A DNA stretch of 64,000 nucleotides from Mesorhizobium sp. (lineage in GTDB: Bacteria; Pseudomonadota; Alphaproteobacteria; Rhizobiales; Rhizobiaceae), in the NCBI GenBank assembly GCA_004020545.1, contig SAQE01000004.1:1-64000 (forward strand), given 5' to 3'. This document shows, piece after piece, positions 26,026-35,000 of the stretch (position 1 is the stretch's first letter; the number at the start of each line of letters is the position of its first letter). The notes below the pieces were generated by a model. That model was given only the letters and a program-made list of their open reading frames with translations, was not told the origin of the DNA and ran no database searches. The position numbers were made by a program, and so were the translations under genes.

Positions 26026-27306
26026 ATGAAGCATCCATCAATGTTGCCCGGTAAATTGCCGCGTCGGCGCACCGGCTTCCTGCGCATGTTGGGACCCGGC
26101 CTCATCACCGGCGCGGCGGACGACGATCCCAGCGGAATCGCCACCTACAGCCAGGTTGGCGCGCAATTCGGCTATACCCTCTGCTGGACGATACCCTTCA
26201 GCTATCCCCTCCTGGTCGTGATCCAGGGGATCAGTGCGGGAATCGGCGCCGTGACCGGTCAGGGCATCGCGCAGAACCTGCGGCGACACTATCCGCCATG
26301 GGTGATGCGTTTTGCCGTTCTCTTGCTGCTCGTCGCCAACTTCATCAACATCGGCGCCGATCTGGCGGCGATGGGAGCGGCGGTGCGGCTTCTCGTCGGT
26401 GGTTCTCAGTTCCTCTACGCCGCCGCCATCGGACTGCTCTGCGCCGGTCTTGAGATCTTCGTGGCCTACAATCGCTATGTGACCATTCTGAAGTGGCTGA
26501 CCCTCTCGCTGTTTGCATATGTCGCGGTGGTGTTGGCCGTGGGCGTGCCGTGGGCAGTGGCGCTGCGCGACGCACTCATTCCGCAATTCGCCTTGGATCG
26601 CGACCATGCCATGGCCCTGGTGGCCGTTCTCGGCACGACGATCAGCCCCTACCTCTTCTTCTGGCAAGCCGGTGAGGAAGTGGAGGAACTGCATCGTCGC
26701 CACCTTGCGCGACTGAGCACTCATCCGCGTAGGGCAGGTGCCGAACTCGCCCGCATTCGAACCGATACGCTTTTCGGCATGACATTCTCCCATCTCATCG
26801 CCCTCTTCATCATCATAGCCACCGCGGCCACGCTCAACGCCAACGGCATTACGCAGATCGAGACTTCGGCGCAGGCGGCAGAGGCGCTGCGGCCGATTGC
26901 CGGCGAAGTTACCTTCGCGGTTTTCGCAGCCGGCATCATCGGCACCGGCATGCTGGCCGTTCCGGTTCTTGCCGGCTCGGCTGCCTATGCCGTGGCGGAG
27001 ATGTTCCGCTGGCCGGAGGGGCTGGATCGGCAGCCCCGTGAGGCCAAGGCATTCTATGCGACGATCACCGCAGCGACCCTTGGCAGTGTTGTCGTCAGTT
27101 TTACCGCTCTCGATCCAATCCGCGCGCTCTACTGGACAGCGGTCATCAATGGCATACTTGCGGTCCCGCTGATGGCGATCATGCTGATGATGGCCAGTAG
27201 TCCGCGCGTCATGGGAAGGCTCACCGCCCCGCGGTGGATGGTCGTTGTCGGATGGCTCGCGGTCCTGATTATGGCCTTGGCCACGATCGGGTTCTTCGTG
27301 CTCTAA
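26026..27306 (+). CDS. NRAMP-family-related divalent cation transporter
   Basis: About 426 residues with eleven or so membrane helices. TM1 contains GAADDDPSGIATYSQ where classical MntH/NRAMP has DPGN. TM6 contains TISPYLFFWQAGEEVEE where classical proteins have MPH, so the metal-selecting Met is missing. This variant group is widespread. Lack of that Met was described for the NRAMP-related magnesium transporters, so manganese specificity should not be assumed. The start at 26026 is uncertain (weak ribosome site; 26041 and 25969 are alternatives). The gap 25752-26025 upstream holds no clear gene. Confidence 0.8.
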   Translation: MKHPSMLPGKLPRRRTGFLRMLGPGLITGAADDDPSGIATYSQVGAQFGYTLCWTIPFSYPLLVVIQGISAGIGAVTGQGIAQNLRRHYPPWVMRFAVLLLLVANFINIGADLAAMGAAVRLLVGGSQFLYAAAIGLLCAGLEIFVAYNRYVTILKWLTLSLFAYVAVVLAVGVPWAVALRDALIPQFALDRDHAMALVAVLGTTISPYLFFWQAGEEVEELHRRHLARLSTHPRRAGAELARIRTDTLFGMTFSHLIALFIIIATAATLNANGITQIETSAQAAEALRPIAGEVTFAVFAAGIIGTGMLAVPVLAGSAAYAVAEMFRWPEGLDRQPREAKAFYATITAATLGSVVVSFTALDPIRALYWTAVINGILAVPLMAIMLMMASSPRVMGRLTAPRWMVVVGWLAVLIMALATIGFFVL

Positions 27307-27312
27307 CCTGAA

Positions 27313-27414
27313 GCATGTCGCCCAGAAGTGTGCAGCGGTTCTGGGGCAACGACATGCATCAAACAAAGACTTAAAAGCGCGTCGACTGAATCCGTTTCAG
27401 CGCGACGCGCTTTT
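27313..27414 (+). repeat. Modular intergenic repeat, copy D, with terminator-like hairpin
   Basis: Module 1 is bounded by GCATGTCG (27313-27320) and CGACATGC (27350-27357) with core AGAAGTGTGCAGCGGTT. The linker AAACAAAGA follows, then hairpin AAAAGCGCGTCG (27373-27384)/CGACGCGCTTTT (27403-27414) with an inner CTGAA/TTCAG stem. The layout matches copy C at 28119-28222, though the arm sequence differs. The hairpin ends in TTTT and probably terminates the NRAMP transcript. Confidence 0.75.
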
Positions 27415-27559
27415 GGCCGCGGCGAAAAGCGGTTCGTGAAGCCCGTTCCATGGGCTATAATGCGGACAATTGCTGTTGCGAAGCATCGAGGTACGGCATG
27501 CCGGGCGGGCTCGTATCGATCGTTCCTGTGGATGTCTCTTTCGCTGTCGGAGGGGCATT

Positions 27560-28087
27560 GTGAACGTCCTGATTGTCTATGGAACGACTGAAGGGCAGAC
27601 GAGGAAAATCGCCGCGCAGACGGCAACGCATATTCGCGAGAGCGGGCATCAGGTCGAGCTGCTGGATAGCGCAGCACTTTCATCCGATTTGAAGCTCGGA
27701 CACTTCGACGCGTTCGTCGTTGCCGCGTCGGTCCATCAGGAACACCACCAGGAAACCGTCACGAACTTCGTATTTGCCCATCACGAGCCGCTGAACGCCA
27801 AGCCTTCAGCCCTCATATCGGTCAGTCTCTCGGCGGCGTTGGAGGACCAAAAGACAGAGGCTCAAAAATACGTGGATCGCTTCGTCTCCGTGACGGGGTG
27901 GCAGCCGCGCATGACCCTCCTCCTCGGCGGCGCTTTGCGCTTCACCAAATACGATTACTTTCAGGAGCAGTTCGTCAAATTCGTCGTCATGAAGAACGGC
28001 GGTCCGAGCCCCGAGCGGGATCACGAATTCACCGACTGGAACGCGCTCGCTAACTTCATTGATCGATTTCTTGAGACGGCCGGCTGA
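27560..28087 (+). CDS. Flavodoxin-domain protein (HemG-like)
   Basis: 175 residues. The N-terminus VLIVYGTTEGQTRKIA is the FMN-phosphate loop of flavodoxins (T/S-x-T-G-x-T type). FDAFVVAASVHQEHH and the segment up to the WNALANFIDRFL C-terminus resemble the HemG/flavodoxin-domain family, which includes menaquinone-dependent protoporphyrinogen oxidase. The GTG start at 27560 has GGAGGGG upstream. A role in heme synthesis or in general flavin electron transfer is possible; the sequence does not decide. Confidence 0.75.
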   Translation: MNVLIVYGTTEGQTRKIAAQTATHIRESGHQVELLDSAALSSDLKLGHFDAFVVAASVHQEHHQETVTNFVFAHHEPLNAKPSALISVSLSAALEDQKTEAQKYVDRFVSVTGWQPRMTLLLGGALRFTKYDYFQEQFVKFVVMKNGGPSPERDHEFTDWNALANFIDRFLETAG

Positions 28088-28118
28088 ACAACGCCTCGAA
28101 CCGGCGTGACCTGCTAGA

Positions 28119-28222
28119 GCAATTCCAGGAAAAGTGTGCAACGGTTTTCCGTCCGGAATTGCGTAAAAACAAAGAGATAGAGCGGTTCACCGTTTCCGTG
28201 AAACGGTGAACCGCTCTATCTC
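28119..28222 (+). repeat. Modular intergenic repeat, copy C, with 23-bp perfect hairpin
   Basis: Module 1 is bounded by GCAATTCC (28119-28126) and GGAATTGC (28155-28162) around AAAAGTGTGCAACGG. The linker AAAACAAAGAGATAG leads to a perfect 23-bp inverted repeat, 28174-28196 with 28200-28222 and a 3-nt loop, containing AGAGCGGTTCACCG. The hairpin contains the stop codon of the LysR gene (28216-28218) and lies between convergent genes, so it may serve as a shared terminator. Confidence 0.85.
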
Positions 28223-29118
28223 ATCAGTCGCGGCAGTCCCGCCGCCAGCGCATCGATGGCAAGCCGCACTTTCAGCGGCAGATGCGGCGTCTGCGGCCAG
28301 AGCGCATGGCAGTCGTAGAGATAGTCCGGCTGGTCCGGCAGCAGCCGGACGAGCGTGCCGGCTTCGATGCGTTGCCGCACCAGCCAGCAGGGAAGCCAGG
28401 CAAGACCCATGCCCTCGGTCGCCGCATCGGCGATGGCGTCGAGGTCGTCGAGCCGCAGCCGGCCGGCCGGGGCGACCTCGGCGACCGAGCCATCGTCGCG
28501 CGGGAACAGCCAGGGCTGCAGCACATGGTCTAGCCGCCGATAGATGAGCGTCTGTTGGCCGGCGATGTCTTCGAGCCGAAGCGGCTGGCCGAACCTCTCA
28601 ATGTAGGTGGGCGAGGCGCAGACGATCATGCGCTGGCGGGCGACGCGGCGCGCGATGATGCCGGCCCTGTCATCCAGCGCTCCCGTGCGGATCGCCAGAT
28701 CGAAACCGTCCTCGACGAGGTCGGCGAAGCGGTCGCTGAGCGACAGGTCGAGCTCCAGCGTCGGATAGCGCCGCGCGAGTTCGAGCAGGATCGGGGTCAC
28801 GCAGTGCCGGCCGAAATGCGCCGGCATCGTCACGCGCAGTTTGCCGCGAGGTTCCGACAACTGGTCGGCCGCCAGAGCATCGGCGGCTTGCGCCTCCGCC
28901 AGCACGATGCGGCAGCGCTCGTAATAGGCGCGGCCGAAATCGGTCAGGCTCTGCCGGCGCGTCGTACGGTTGATGAGGCGCATGCCCAGGCGCTCCTCGA
29001 GGAAGCGGACATGCTTGCCGACCATCGGCCCCGACAGGTCGAGCGCCGCCGCGGCGGCCGCGAACGAGCCGAGGTCGACCGCCTTGACGAACACTTCCAT
29101 GCTTTCGAGGCGATCCAT
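28216..29118 (-). CDS. LysR-family transcriptional regulator
   Basis: 300 residues. The N-terminal winged HTH shows FVKAVDLGSFAAAAAALDLS and GKHVRFLEERLGMRLINRTT; the effector domain contains RGKLRVTMPAHFGRH and a YIERFGQP segment typical of this family. The start at 29118 (MDRLESM) is conventional for this subgroup. The divergent gene at 29220 encodes a quinone-oxidoreductase-like protein and is the likely target. The TAG stop is inside the repeat hairpin at 28174-28222. Confidence 0.88.
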   Translation of the reverse strand: MDRLESMEVFVKAVDLGSFAAAAAALDLSGPMVGKHVRFLEERLGMRLINRTTRRQSLTDFGRAYYERCRIVLAEAQAADALAADQLSEPRGKLRVTMPAHFGRHCVTPILLELARRYPTLELDLSLSDRFADLVEDGFDLAIRTGALDDRAGIIARRVARQRMIVCASPTYIERFGQPLRLEDIAGQQTLIYRRLDHVLQPWLFPRDDGSVAEVAPAGRLRLDDLDAIADAATEGMGLAWLPCWLVRQRIEAGTLVRLLPDQPDYLYDCHALWPQTPHLPLKVRLAIDALAAGLPRLMR

Positions 29119-29219
29119 ATTCAAAACCAATCGTTTCGACTGTTCTGCTTAGCGCGCGATTTATCCCCTTCGGATGCCTCTGCATAGTCCATTCCGTCGA
29201 TTGGATTTGGAGTGCACGG

Positions 29220-30206
29220 ATGGCAAGGGTTGTTCGCTTTCACCGTCACGGCGGCCCCGATGTGCTGCGCATCGAGGATGTCGAGGTGCCGCCGCCTGGT
29301 CCGGGTGAGCTGCGGATCCGTATCAAGGCGCTGGGCTTGAACCGTGCCGAGGCCCTGATGCGCAAGGGCGCCTATATCGAGGCACCGGCGCTGCCGTCGG
29401 GCCTCGGCCTCGAAGCGGCCGGCCTCGTCGAGGCGATCGGCGACGGCGTCGATGGTCTTGCGCCGGGCGACGCGGTCAGCATCATCCCGCCGCGCTCGAT
29501 GGCGCGCTGGCCGGCCTATGGCGAGCTCGTCGCCTTTCCGGCCGAACTCGTCGTCAAGCATCCCCCGTCGCTCGGCTTCGAAGCCGCCGCCGCGACATGG
29601 ATGCAATATCTCACCGCCTATGGCGCGCTGGTCGATATCGCCCGTCTCGGTCGTGGCGAGCCTGTCGCCATCACCGCAGCGTCCAGCAGTGTCGGGCTCG
29701 CTGCAATTCAGATCGCCAAAATGATCGGCGCCGTGCCGATTGCCGTGACGCGGACGTCGGTCAAGAAAAGCGCTCTGCTCGATGCCGGCGCAGCTCACGC
29801 CGTGGCCTCGCAGGAAGAGGACCTCGAGGCGCGGCTGAAGGAGATCGCGCGCGAGGGCGTGCGCGTCGTCCTCGACGCGGTCGGCGGCCCGATCTTCACG
29901 CCGCTGACGGCGGCGATGTCGCGCGGCGGCATGCTCATCGAATATGGCGGCCTGAGCCCCGACCCGACGCCGTTCCCGCTGTTCGACGTGCTGGCGAAGA
30001 CGCTGACGCTGCGCGGCTATCTCGTCCACGAAATCACCGGCGATCCGGCCCGGTTGGAAGCGGCCAAGCGCTTCATTCTCGACGGCCTCGCGGCTGGCGC
30101 GCTGAAACCGGTGATCGCGAGGACCTTCCCGTTCGACAAAATCGTCGAGGCGCACCGCTTCCTCGAATCGGGCGAGCAGTTCGGCAAGGTCGTGGTGACG
30201 GTTTGA
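29220..30206 (+). CDS. Zinc-independent MDR/quinone oxidoreductase-like protein
   Basis: 328 residues, medium-chain dehydrogenase fold: GroES-like N-domain (LGLNRAEALMRKGAY, LPSGLGLEAAGLVEAIGDGV) and Rossmann domain with ITAASSSVGLAAIQIAK near residue 155. The structural and catalytic zinc cysteines of alcohol dehydrogenases are absent, so it belongs with NADPH-quinone oxidoreductases. GGAG lies 7-8 nt before ATG 29220. Divergent from the LysR gene, which probably regulates it in response to an electrophile or quinone. Confidence 0.85.
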   Translation: MARVVRFHRHGGPDVLRIEDVEVPPPGPGELRIRIKALGLNRAEALMRKGAYIEAPALPSGLGLEAAGLVEAIGDGVDGLAPGDAVSIIPPRSMARWPAYGELVAFPAELVVKHPPSLGFEAAAATWMQYLTAYGALVDIARLGRGEPVAITAASSSVGLAAIQIAKMIGAVPIAVTRTSVKKSALLDAGAAHAVASQEEDLEARLKEIAREGVRVVLDAVGGPIFTPLTAAMSRGGMLIEYGGLSPDPTPFPLFDVLAKTLTLRGYLVHEITGDPARLEAAKRFILDGLAAGALKPVIARTFPFDKIVEAHRFLESGEQFGKVVVTV

Positions 30207-30255
30207 AGCCTGCGAGGGATTTGAGCTAAGCTACGCCGCGCTGGAGGCACCTTTT

Positions 30256-30777
30256 ATGGCCGAACGTCCGGGTCGAGGAGAAAGCAACGGAGCTGGCGCA
30301 GACGGTCTTGCCGACGACGACCCTCGTCTTGGGCTCATCTACCAGGAGGCGGTGAGAGGTCTCACACATCAGCAGAGCGTCGTGGAGAATATGAATACCC
30401 GCGCCGGCAGCCTTATCTTCGCCACCGCATTCGCAAACTCGTTGCTCGGCGGCGCGGCCCTTTCTGACGGGCTTGGGCTTTGGGACTGGATCGCGGTGGC
30501 TCTGCTGTTCGGCATCGGCGGGCTGATCGTCTTCATGCTTTGGCCCTACCACCAATACGCGTTCCGCTTCGATCCGGAAGAGCTGCTCGATCAATATGTC
30601 GATAGCGACAGGCCGGCAACGATGTCGGCCATTCGCCGCGCGCTTGCCCTGCGCATCAAGGCGGACATGGCCAGCAACTGGCGAATTATCCAGCGGCTGC
30701 GGGTGGCGTTGCAGATCGCGCTGTTCTTTCTGTTGCTCGATATCCTGGCTTGGCTTTTCGCGATTGCCGCCGTTTGA
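30256..30777 (+). CDS. Small membrane protein of unknown function, three predicted helices
   Basis: 173 residues. A polar N-terminus (about 45 residues) is followed by VENMNTRAGSLIFATAFANS, then a second helix WIAVALLFGIGGLIVFMLW. A cytosolic stretch ending RRALALRIKADMASNWRIIQ leads to a C-terminal helix ALFFLLLDILAWLFAIAAV. The arrangement of a short helical lead, a helix pair and a C-terminal helix recalls small sensor-type membrane proteins such as SLATT-like ones, but similarity is too weak to name a family. It follows the oxidoreductase by 49 bp and may share its transcript. Confidence 0.6.
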   Translation: MAERPGRGESNGAGADGLADDDPRLGLIYQEAVRGLTHQQSVVENMNTRAGSLIFATAFANSLLGGAALSDGLGLWDWIAVALLFGIGGLIVFMLWPYHQYAFRFDPEELLDQYVDSDRPATMSAIRRALALRIKADMASNWRIIQRLRVALQIALFFLLLDILAWLFAIAAV

Positions 30778-31052
30778 TCCGGAGCCGGCGTCGATGGCAT
30801 AATCGGCCCGTGGGTCCAGCCGCCATTCCGGGCCGATCGCCGATGATAATGCAGAAGGTTTCGGGTTGCCGGTGGCACCCGCGCGCCGAAGGCTCGGACC
30901 GCGAAAATCCCACGGTCAAAGAAAACGAAGGGAGTTGTCGGGCGCCGCGGCGGTCGTTCGTCCTTGGGTGCAAAGCGCAAGAAACTGGATGGCTGAAAGA
31001 TCGTCTCAATCATGCACATCACGCTCGCCGATCATGCACCCGGAGCCTGCCG

Positions 31053-31703
31053 ATGATCCCCACCATCACCGCCTTTGAACGGTCGCCCGACGGCGGCAGG
31101 GGGCAGGCGCGCGACATGCGCGTTCGCTGGGCGCTCGAGGAAGTCGGCCAGCCGTACGACGTTCGTCTCCTCTCGTTCGGCGCGATGAGGCAACCCGCGC
31201 ATCTGGCGATCAATCCGTTCGGCCAGATTCCGACCTATGAGGAAGGCGATCTCTGCCTGTTCGAGTCAGGATCGATCGTGTTCCACATCGCGGAGCGCCA
31301 TGCCGGCCTGCTGCCGGACGATGCAAACGCCCGGGCGCGCGCCATCACATGGATGTTTGCCGCGCTGAGCACAGTGGAGCCGCCGATCCTGGAACGCGAA
31401 GCCGCCGTGCTCCTCGAGCGCGACGCGCCGTGGCACGCTGAGCGCCTGCCCTTGGTCGAGGATCGTATACGCAAGCGGCTCAGCGAACTTTCCCGTCACC
31501 TCGGCGATGCCGACTGGCTCGACGGTGCCTTCAGCGCCGGCGACCTGGTCATGGTCGGGGTGCTGCGCAGACTGAACAGGTCGGGGCTGCTGGACGAATT
31601 CCCGAACCTCGCCGCCTATGTCGCCCACGGCGAAGCACGCCCGGCCTTCAAGCGCGCGTTCGACGCGCAGCTGGCGGTTGCGACGGCCGCGTCGGGTGGG
31701 TGA
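31053..31703 (+). CDS. Glutathione S-transferase family protein
   Basis: 216 residues: thioredoxin-like N-domain with VRWALEEVGQPYDVRLL, NPFGQIPTYEEG (cis-Pro) and FESGSIVFHIAER (glutathione gamma-glutamyl contact ES), then an all-helical C-domain with the N-capping-like SAGDLVMVGVLRRL. Cytosolic glutathione conjugation or thiol transfer is expected; the substrate is unknown. GGAG lies 7 nt before ATG 31053, and an in-frame upstream extension is not conserved-looking. The preceding gap 30778-31052 holds no other recognised feature. Confidence 0.85.
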   Translation: MIPTITAFERSPDGGRGQARDMRVRWALEEVGQPYDVRLLSFGAMRQPAHLAINPFGQIPTYEEGDLCLFESGSIVFHIAERHAGLLPDDANARARAITWMFAALSTVEPPILEREAAVLLERDAPWHAERLPLVEDRIRKRLSELSRHLGDADWLDGAFSAGDLVMVGVLRRLNRSGLLDEFPNLAAYVAHGEARPAFKRAFDAQLAVATAASGG

Positions 31704-31887
31704 CGAGGCTGCTATCTCGATGCGGCGGCGACGTCGGCAATACGCCGATCTCGGTCATTCCGCCGGCCCCACCCGTCCTCCAGAAGCGGACGTCTCGATC
31801 TGATTCAGATAGACGGCGGAGTGACTTCGGCCAGTAGGGGCTTTAAGCTTGAATGCCTTTCTGCCATCACATAGAGCGCGCCGCCGC

Positions 31888-32238
31888 ATGCCCCGCTTTC
31901 TCGCCGTCTACACCATGAAACCCGAAGACCTCGCCCGCTTTCGCAGCCTGCCCAAGCCCGAGCAGGACGCGATCGACGCCGTCGGGTTAAAGCGGTGGGC
32001 GGACTGGGAGGAGAGGAACGCCGCATCGTTCCCCGATCGTGGCGGCATGGTCGGCAAGACGACGCGCGTGACCAAGGACGGCATCGCCGGCGCCGTGAAC
32101 CCCTTCTGCGGCTACATCGTCGTTGAGGCCGAAACCATCGAGGCCGCCGCCCGCCTCTTCGAGAACCACCCGCATTTCTCTGTCTTTCCAGGAGACGGCG
32201 TGGACATCATGCCCTTCCTCACCGACCCCGCGCCCTGA
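31888..32238 (+). CDS. Small protein, probably dimeric alpha/beta-barrel (YCII-like)
   Basis: 116 residues beginning MPRFLAVYTMKPEDLARFRS, with a central GKTTRVTKDGIAGAVNPFCG and a C-terminal EAETIEAAARLFENHPHFSV. The strand-helix pattern and the 'xxAxxxFxxHPHF' end resemble YCII/ABM-type ferredoxin-like barrels, which are often enzymes or ligand binders of unknown role. The start at 31888 was picked for that N-terminal strand; the ribosome site is weak. No operon partner is evident. Confidence 0.6.
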   Translation: MPRFLAVYTMKPEDLARFRSLPKPEQDAIDAVGLKRWADWEERNAASFPDRGGMVGKTTRVTKDGIAGAVNPFCGYIVVEAETIEAAARLFENHPHFSVFPGDGVDIMPFLTDPAP

Positions 32239-32488
32239 CCTCCGCCTGAGTCGCCTCGCCGTCGGCGACGCTCACATGCTGGCCGAGCATAGTCTCCTCC
32301 ATCTTGATTTCGTTTCCCGTCTTTCGCTGGATTGAGACGCAACGGCGGCGCCGACGAACCGGCAAAGAAATTAACATGCTAACCATCTTCGCCGCACCGG
32401 CTGAGATGATCATGCATCGCCGCCGGATGGTTTCGGACACGGCAGCTTTGGCGATCCTGACGTCGCAGCTCGCTTGCGCAAAAATTTA

Positions 32489-32527
32489 AAACGTTTGCAA
32501 TTCCGAAAAAGGCGATTACAAACGTTT
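32489..32527. promoter_or_regulatory. Twin AAACGTTT operators upstream of LacI-type gene
   Basis: Two identical 8-bp palindromes AAACGTTT (32489-32496 and 32520-32527) lie 31 bp apart centre to centre, about three helical turns, just before the LacI-family gene at 32553. AACGTT-centred palindromes are common LacI/GalR-family operators. Autoregulation and control of the following ABC operon are inferred. The rest of 32239-32552 shows no gene. Confidence 0.65.
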
Positions 32528-32552
32528 CAACATCGTGTTCAGGGAGGAACGA

Positions 32553-33596
32553 TTGCCGGCCCGCGTCACCACGCTGAAGGAGCTTGCCGCAAGCCTCGGC
32601 CTGTCGATCACGACGGTGTCGCGGGCGCTTGCCGGCCATCAGCAGATCGCCCTGAAGACGCGCGAGCGCGTCGCCCAGGCGGCGCGCCAGGCCGGCTATG
32701 TGCCCAACACCGCGGCGCGCGCGCTGGTTTCCGGGCGCAGCGGCTTCGTCGGTCTGGTGCTGCCGATCCGCGGGCCCAACCTGGTCGATTCCTTCCTCGG
32801 CGAATTCGTCACCGGGCTCGGCGAGGGCCTGGTGTCGCATGGCGCCGATCTTATCCTAGCCACCGCGGCGCAAGACCAGGCCGAGATCGCGGTATTGCGC
32901 CATGTCGTCGAATCCGGGCGCGCCGATGGCGTCGTCGTCACCCGTATTGCCGAGGTCGACGAGCGGCTCGCCTATCTGCGCCGGCGCGGCTTTCCCTTCG
33001 TCGCCCACGGCCGGCAGCTCGACAGCGACTTTGCCTATAACTGGCTCGACACCGACGGCGCGCATGCTTTCGGCGAAGCCTTCGACATGCTCTACGATCT
33101 CGGCCATCGCCATTTCGGCCTGGTGACGATTTCCGAGCCGATGACCTTCCGGCATCTGAGGCAGGACGGTCTCGCCGCCGCGATTGCGCGTCGCGGCGAT
33201 CCGTCGGTGCGGCTCGACGTGGCCACCGCCCCGCGCTTCGACCGCGGCGCCCGCATCCAGGCCGTCAACCGGATGCTGCACGGGCCTGAGCGTCCGACGG
33301 CCGTCGTCGCCCTGTTCGACGAGCTGGCGCTGACGGTGATGGAGGAGGCGGCACGCGCCGGGCTCACGGTGCCGCGCGACCTCTCCGTCATCGGCTTCGA
33401 CAACGTCCTTGCCTCGGCCTATGCGCCTCCGGGCCTCACCACTTTCGACGCCTCGATCCGCCAGTGCGCTCGCGAGATCGCCGACATGCTGCTCACCGTT
33501 ATCGCCGACAGACCGGCTGAGCCGCTGACCCGTCTGATCCGGCCGACCTTGGTGCCAAGGGCGAGCCATGGCCCCGCGCCGCGGACAAGAAACTGA
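32553..33596 (+). CDS. LacI-family transcriptional regulator
   Basis: 347 residues. The HTH is TLKELAASLGLSITTVSRAL; hinge and linker read GYVPNTAARALVSGRSGFVG; the effector domain is of the periplasmic-binding type. The start is set at TTG 32553, with AGGGAGGAA 5 nt upstream; GTG 32535 would place that ribosome site inside the gene. It heads the ABC/glycosidase cluster (33633-39043), 36 bp before the binding protein, and probably senses the imported sugar. Confidence 0.88.
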   Translation: MPARVTTLKELAASLGLSITTVSRALAGHQQIALKTRERVAQAARQAGYVPNTAARALVSGRSGFVGLVLPIRGPNLVDSFLGEFVTGLGEGLVSHGADLILATAAQDQAEIAVLRHVVESGRADGVVVTRIAEVDERLAYLRRRGFPFVAHGRQLDSDFAYNWLDTDGAHAFGEAFDMLYDLGHRHFGLVTISEPMTFRHLRQDGLAAAIARRGDPSVRLDVATAPRFDRGARIQAVNRMLHGPERPTAVVALFDELALTVMEEAARAGLTVPRDLSVIGFDNVLASAYAPPGLTTFDASIRQCAREIADMLLTVIADRPAEPLTRLIRPTLVPRASHGPAPRTRN

Positions 33597-33632
33597 CGCC
33601 GGCATGACGGTGTCAATCCAGGGAGGAAGAGC

Positions 33633-34904
33633 ATGATCAATGTGTTGAGGAAACTGGCGGGTGCCGCGCTGGCGCTGTCGCTTGCCGTTGGCGGCGCCCA
33701 TGCCCAGCAGGTGCTGTTCTGGTCGACCCAGGCGCGCCCGGTCGAGGAAACGCAGAAGATGCGCGATCAGGTGCTGAAGGGCTTCGCTGGCCCGGTCGAC
33801 TATCAGGTCGCCGAGGACGGCCCCTGGCTGACGCGCCTGCAGGCCGAGTTGCAGGCAGGCTCAGGCACCATCGGGCTGCTCGGCGGCCTGCATGGCGACT
33901 TCTCCACCGTCGGCGCCAGCCTTGTCGACCTGTCCGCCGTCGATGTCGGCGGGGTCAAGGTCAACGAGGCCTATAAGAAACTTGGCACGCTCGGCACCGG
34001 CGAGCAGAAATACATGCCTTGGATGCAGGCAACCTTCCTGATGGCGGCCAATAAGCAGGCGCTGCAATATCTGCCTTCCGGCGTCGATCTCAACACCATC
34101 ACCTATGACCAACTGATCGAGTGGGCGAAGACTATCGCCGAAAAGACGGGTTCACCGAAACTCGGCTTCCCGGCCGGTCCCAAGGGGCTGAAGCACCGCT
34201 TCTTCGAGGGTTTTCTCTATCCGTCCTATACCGGCTCGATGGTGACCAAGTTCCGCTCGCCCGAGGCCGAGACAGGCTGGAACAAGTTCAAGGAGCTTTG
34301 GCAGTACACCAATCCGAACTCGACCAATTACGCCTTCATGCAGGAGCCGCTACTGACCGGCGAGGTCTGGATCGCCTTCGACCACGTCGCTCGCCTCGCC
34401 AATGCCTTCAACCAGAAGCCCGACGACTTCGTCGCCTTCCCGGCGCCGGCCGGTCCCGCCGGCCGTGGTTTCATGCCGGTGGTGGCCGGCGTCGCCATTC
34501 CGAAGACCTCGCCGAATGCGGACAAGGCCAAGGCGCTGGTCGCCTATATGCTGAAGCCGGAAACGCAGATCGCGACGCTGAAGGCGACCAATTTCTTCCC
34601 CGTCGTCGACGTCAAGCTGCCGGACGATGTGCCGGCCTCGGTGAAGGCCTTCGCGCCGGTCATCGCCACCATGACCAGCGCCCCGGATGCGTTGCCGGCA
34701 CTGCCGCCGATGGGGCTCGGCGATCTCGGCGGCAAGTTCAATCAGGTCTACACCGACAGTTTCGAGCGCATCGTGCTCGGCGGCGAGGATGTGCACGGCG
34801 TGCTCGAAGAGCAGGCGGCGACGCTCAAGGAGATCCTCGACCAGGCGAAGGCGCCGTGCTGGGCGCCCGACAAGCCGTCCGAAGGTGCTTGCCCGGTCGA
34901 ATAA
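33633..34904 (+). CDS. ABC sugar transporter substrate-binding protein
   Basis: 423 residues with a Sec signal peptide (KLAGAALALSLAVGGAHAQQ). It is a family 1 solute-binding protein: DQVLKGFAGPVDYQVAEDG, SAVDVGGVKVNEAYK and AYMLKPETQIATLKATNFFP. It supplies the permeases at 35001-36688. GGGAGGAAG precedes ATG 33633. A stable intercistronic hairpin follows, often seen where the binding protein is made in excess. The ligand may be a glycosylglycerate-like compound, judging only from the GH63-like enzyme in the operon. Confidence 0.9.
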   Translation: MINVLRKLAGAALALSLAVGGAHAQQVLFWSTQARPVEETQKMRDQVLKGFAGPVDYQVAEDGPWLTRLQAELQAGSGTIGLLGGLHGDFSTVGASLVDLSAVDVGGVKVNEAYKKLGTLGTGEQKYMPWMQATFLMAANKQALQYLPSGVDLNTITYDQLIEWAKTIAEKTGSPKLGFPAGPKGLKHRFFEGFLYPSYTGSMVTKFRSPEAETGWNKFKELWQYTNPNSTNYAFMQEPLLTGEVWIAFDHVARLANAFNQKPDDFVAFPAPAGPAGRGFMPVVAGVAIPKTSPNADKAKALVAYMLKPETQIATLKATNFFPVVDVKLPDDVPASVKAFAPVIATMTSAPDALPALPPMGLGDLGGKFNQVYTDSFERIVLGGEDVHGVLEEQAATLKEILDQAKAPCWAPDKPSEGACPVE

Positions 34905-34928
34905 GGCGCCAAAAGGATCCTCCCGAGG

Positions 34929-34961
34929 GGGCGCTCGGAGTTTGTTGCACTCCGGGCGCCC
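34929..34961 (+). other. Intercistronic hairpin between binding protein and permease
   Basis: GGGCGCTCGGAGT (34929-34941) pairs with ACTCCGGGCGCCC (34949-34961) with one T-G mismatch and a 7-nt loop. No T tract follows, so it is more likely an mRNA stabiliser or attenuator for the binding-protein transcript than a full terminator. Confidence 0.65.
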
Positions 34962-35000
34962 GGACCGCGGCCCTCGACCGCAGCACAAAGGACAAACACC

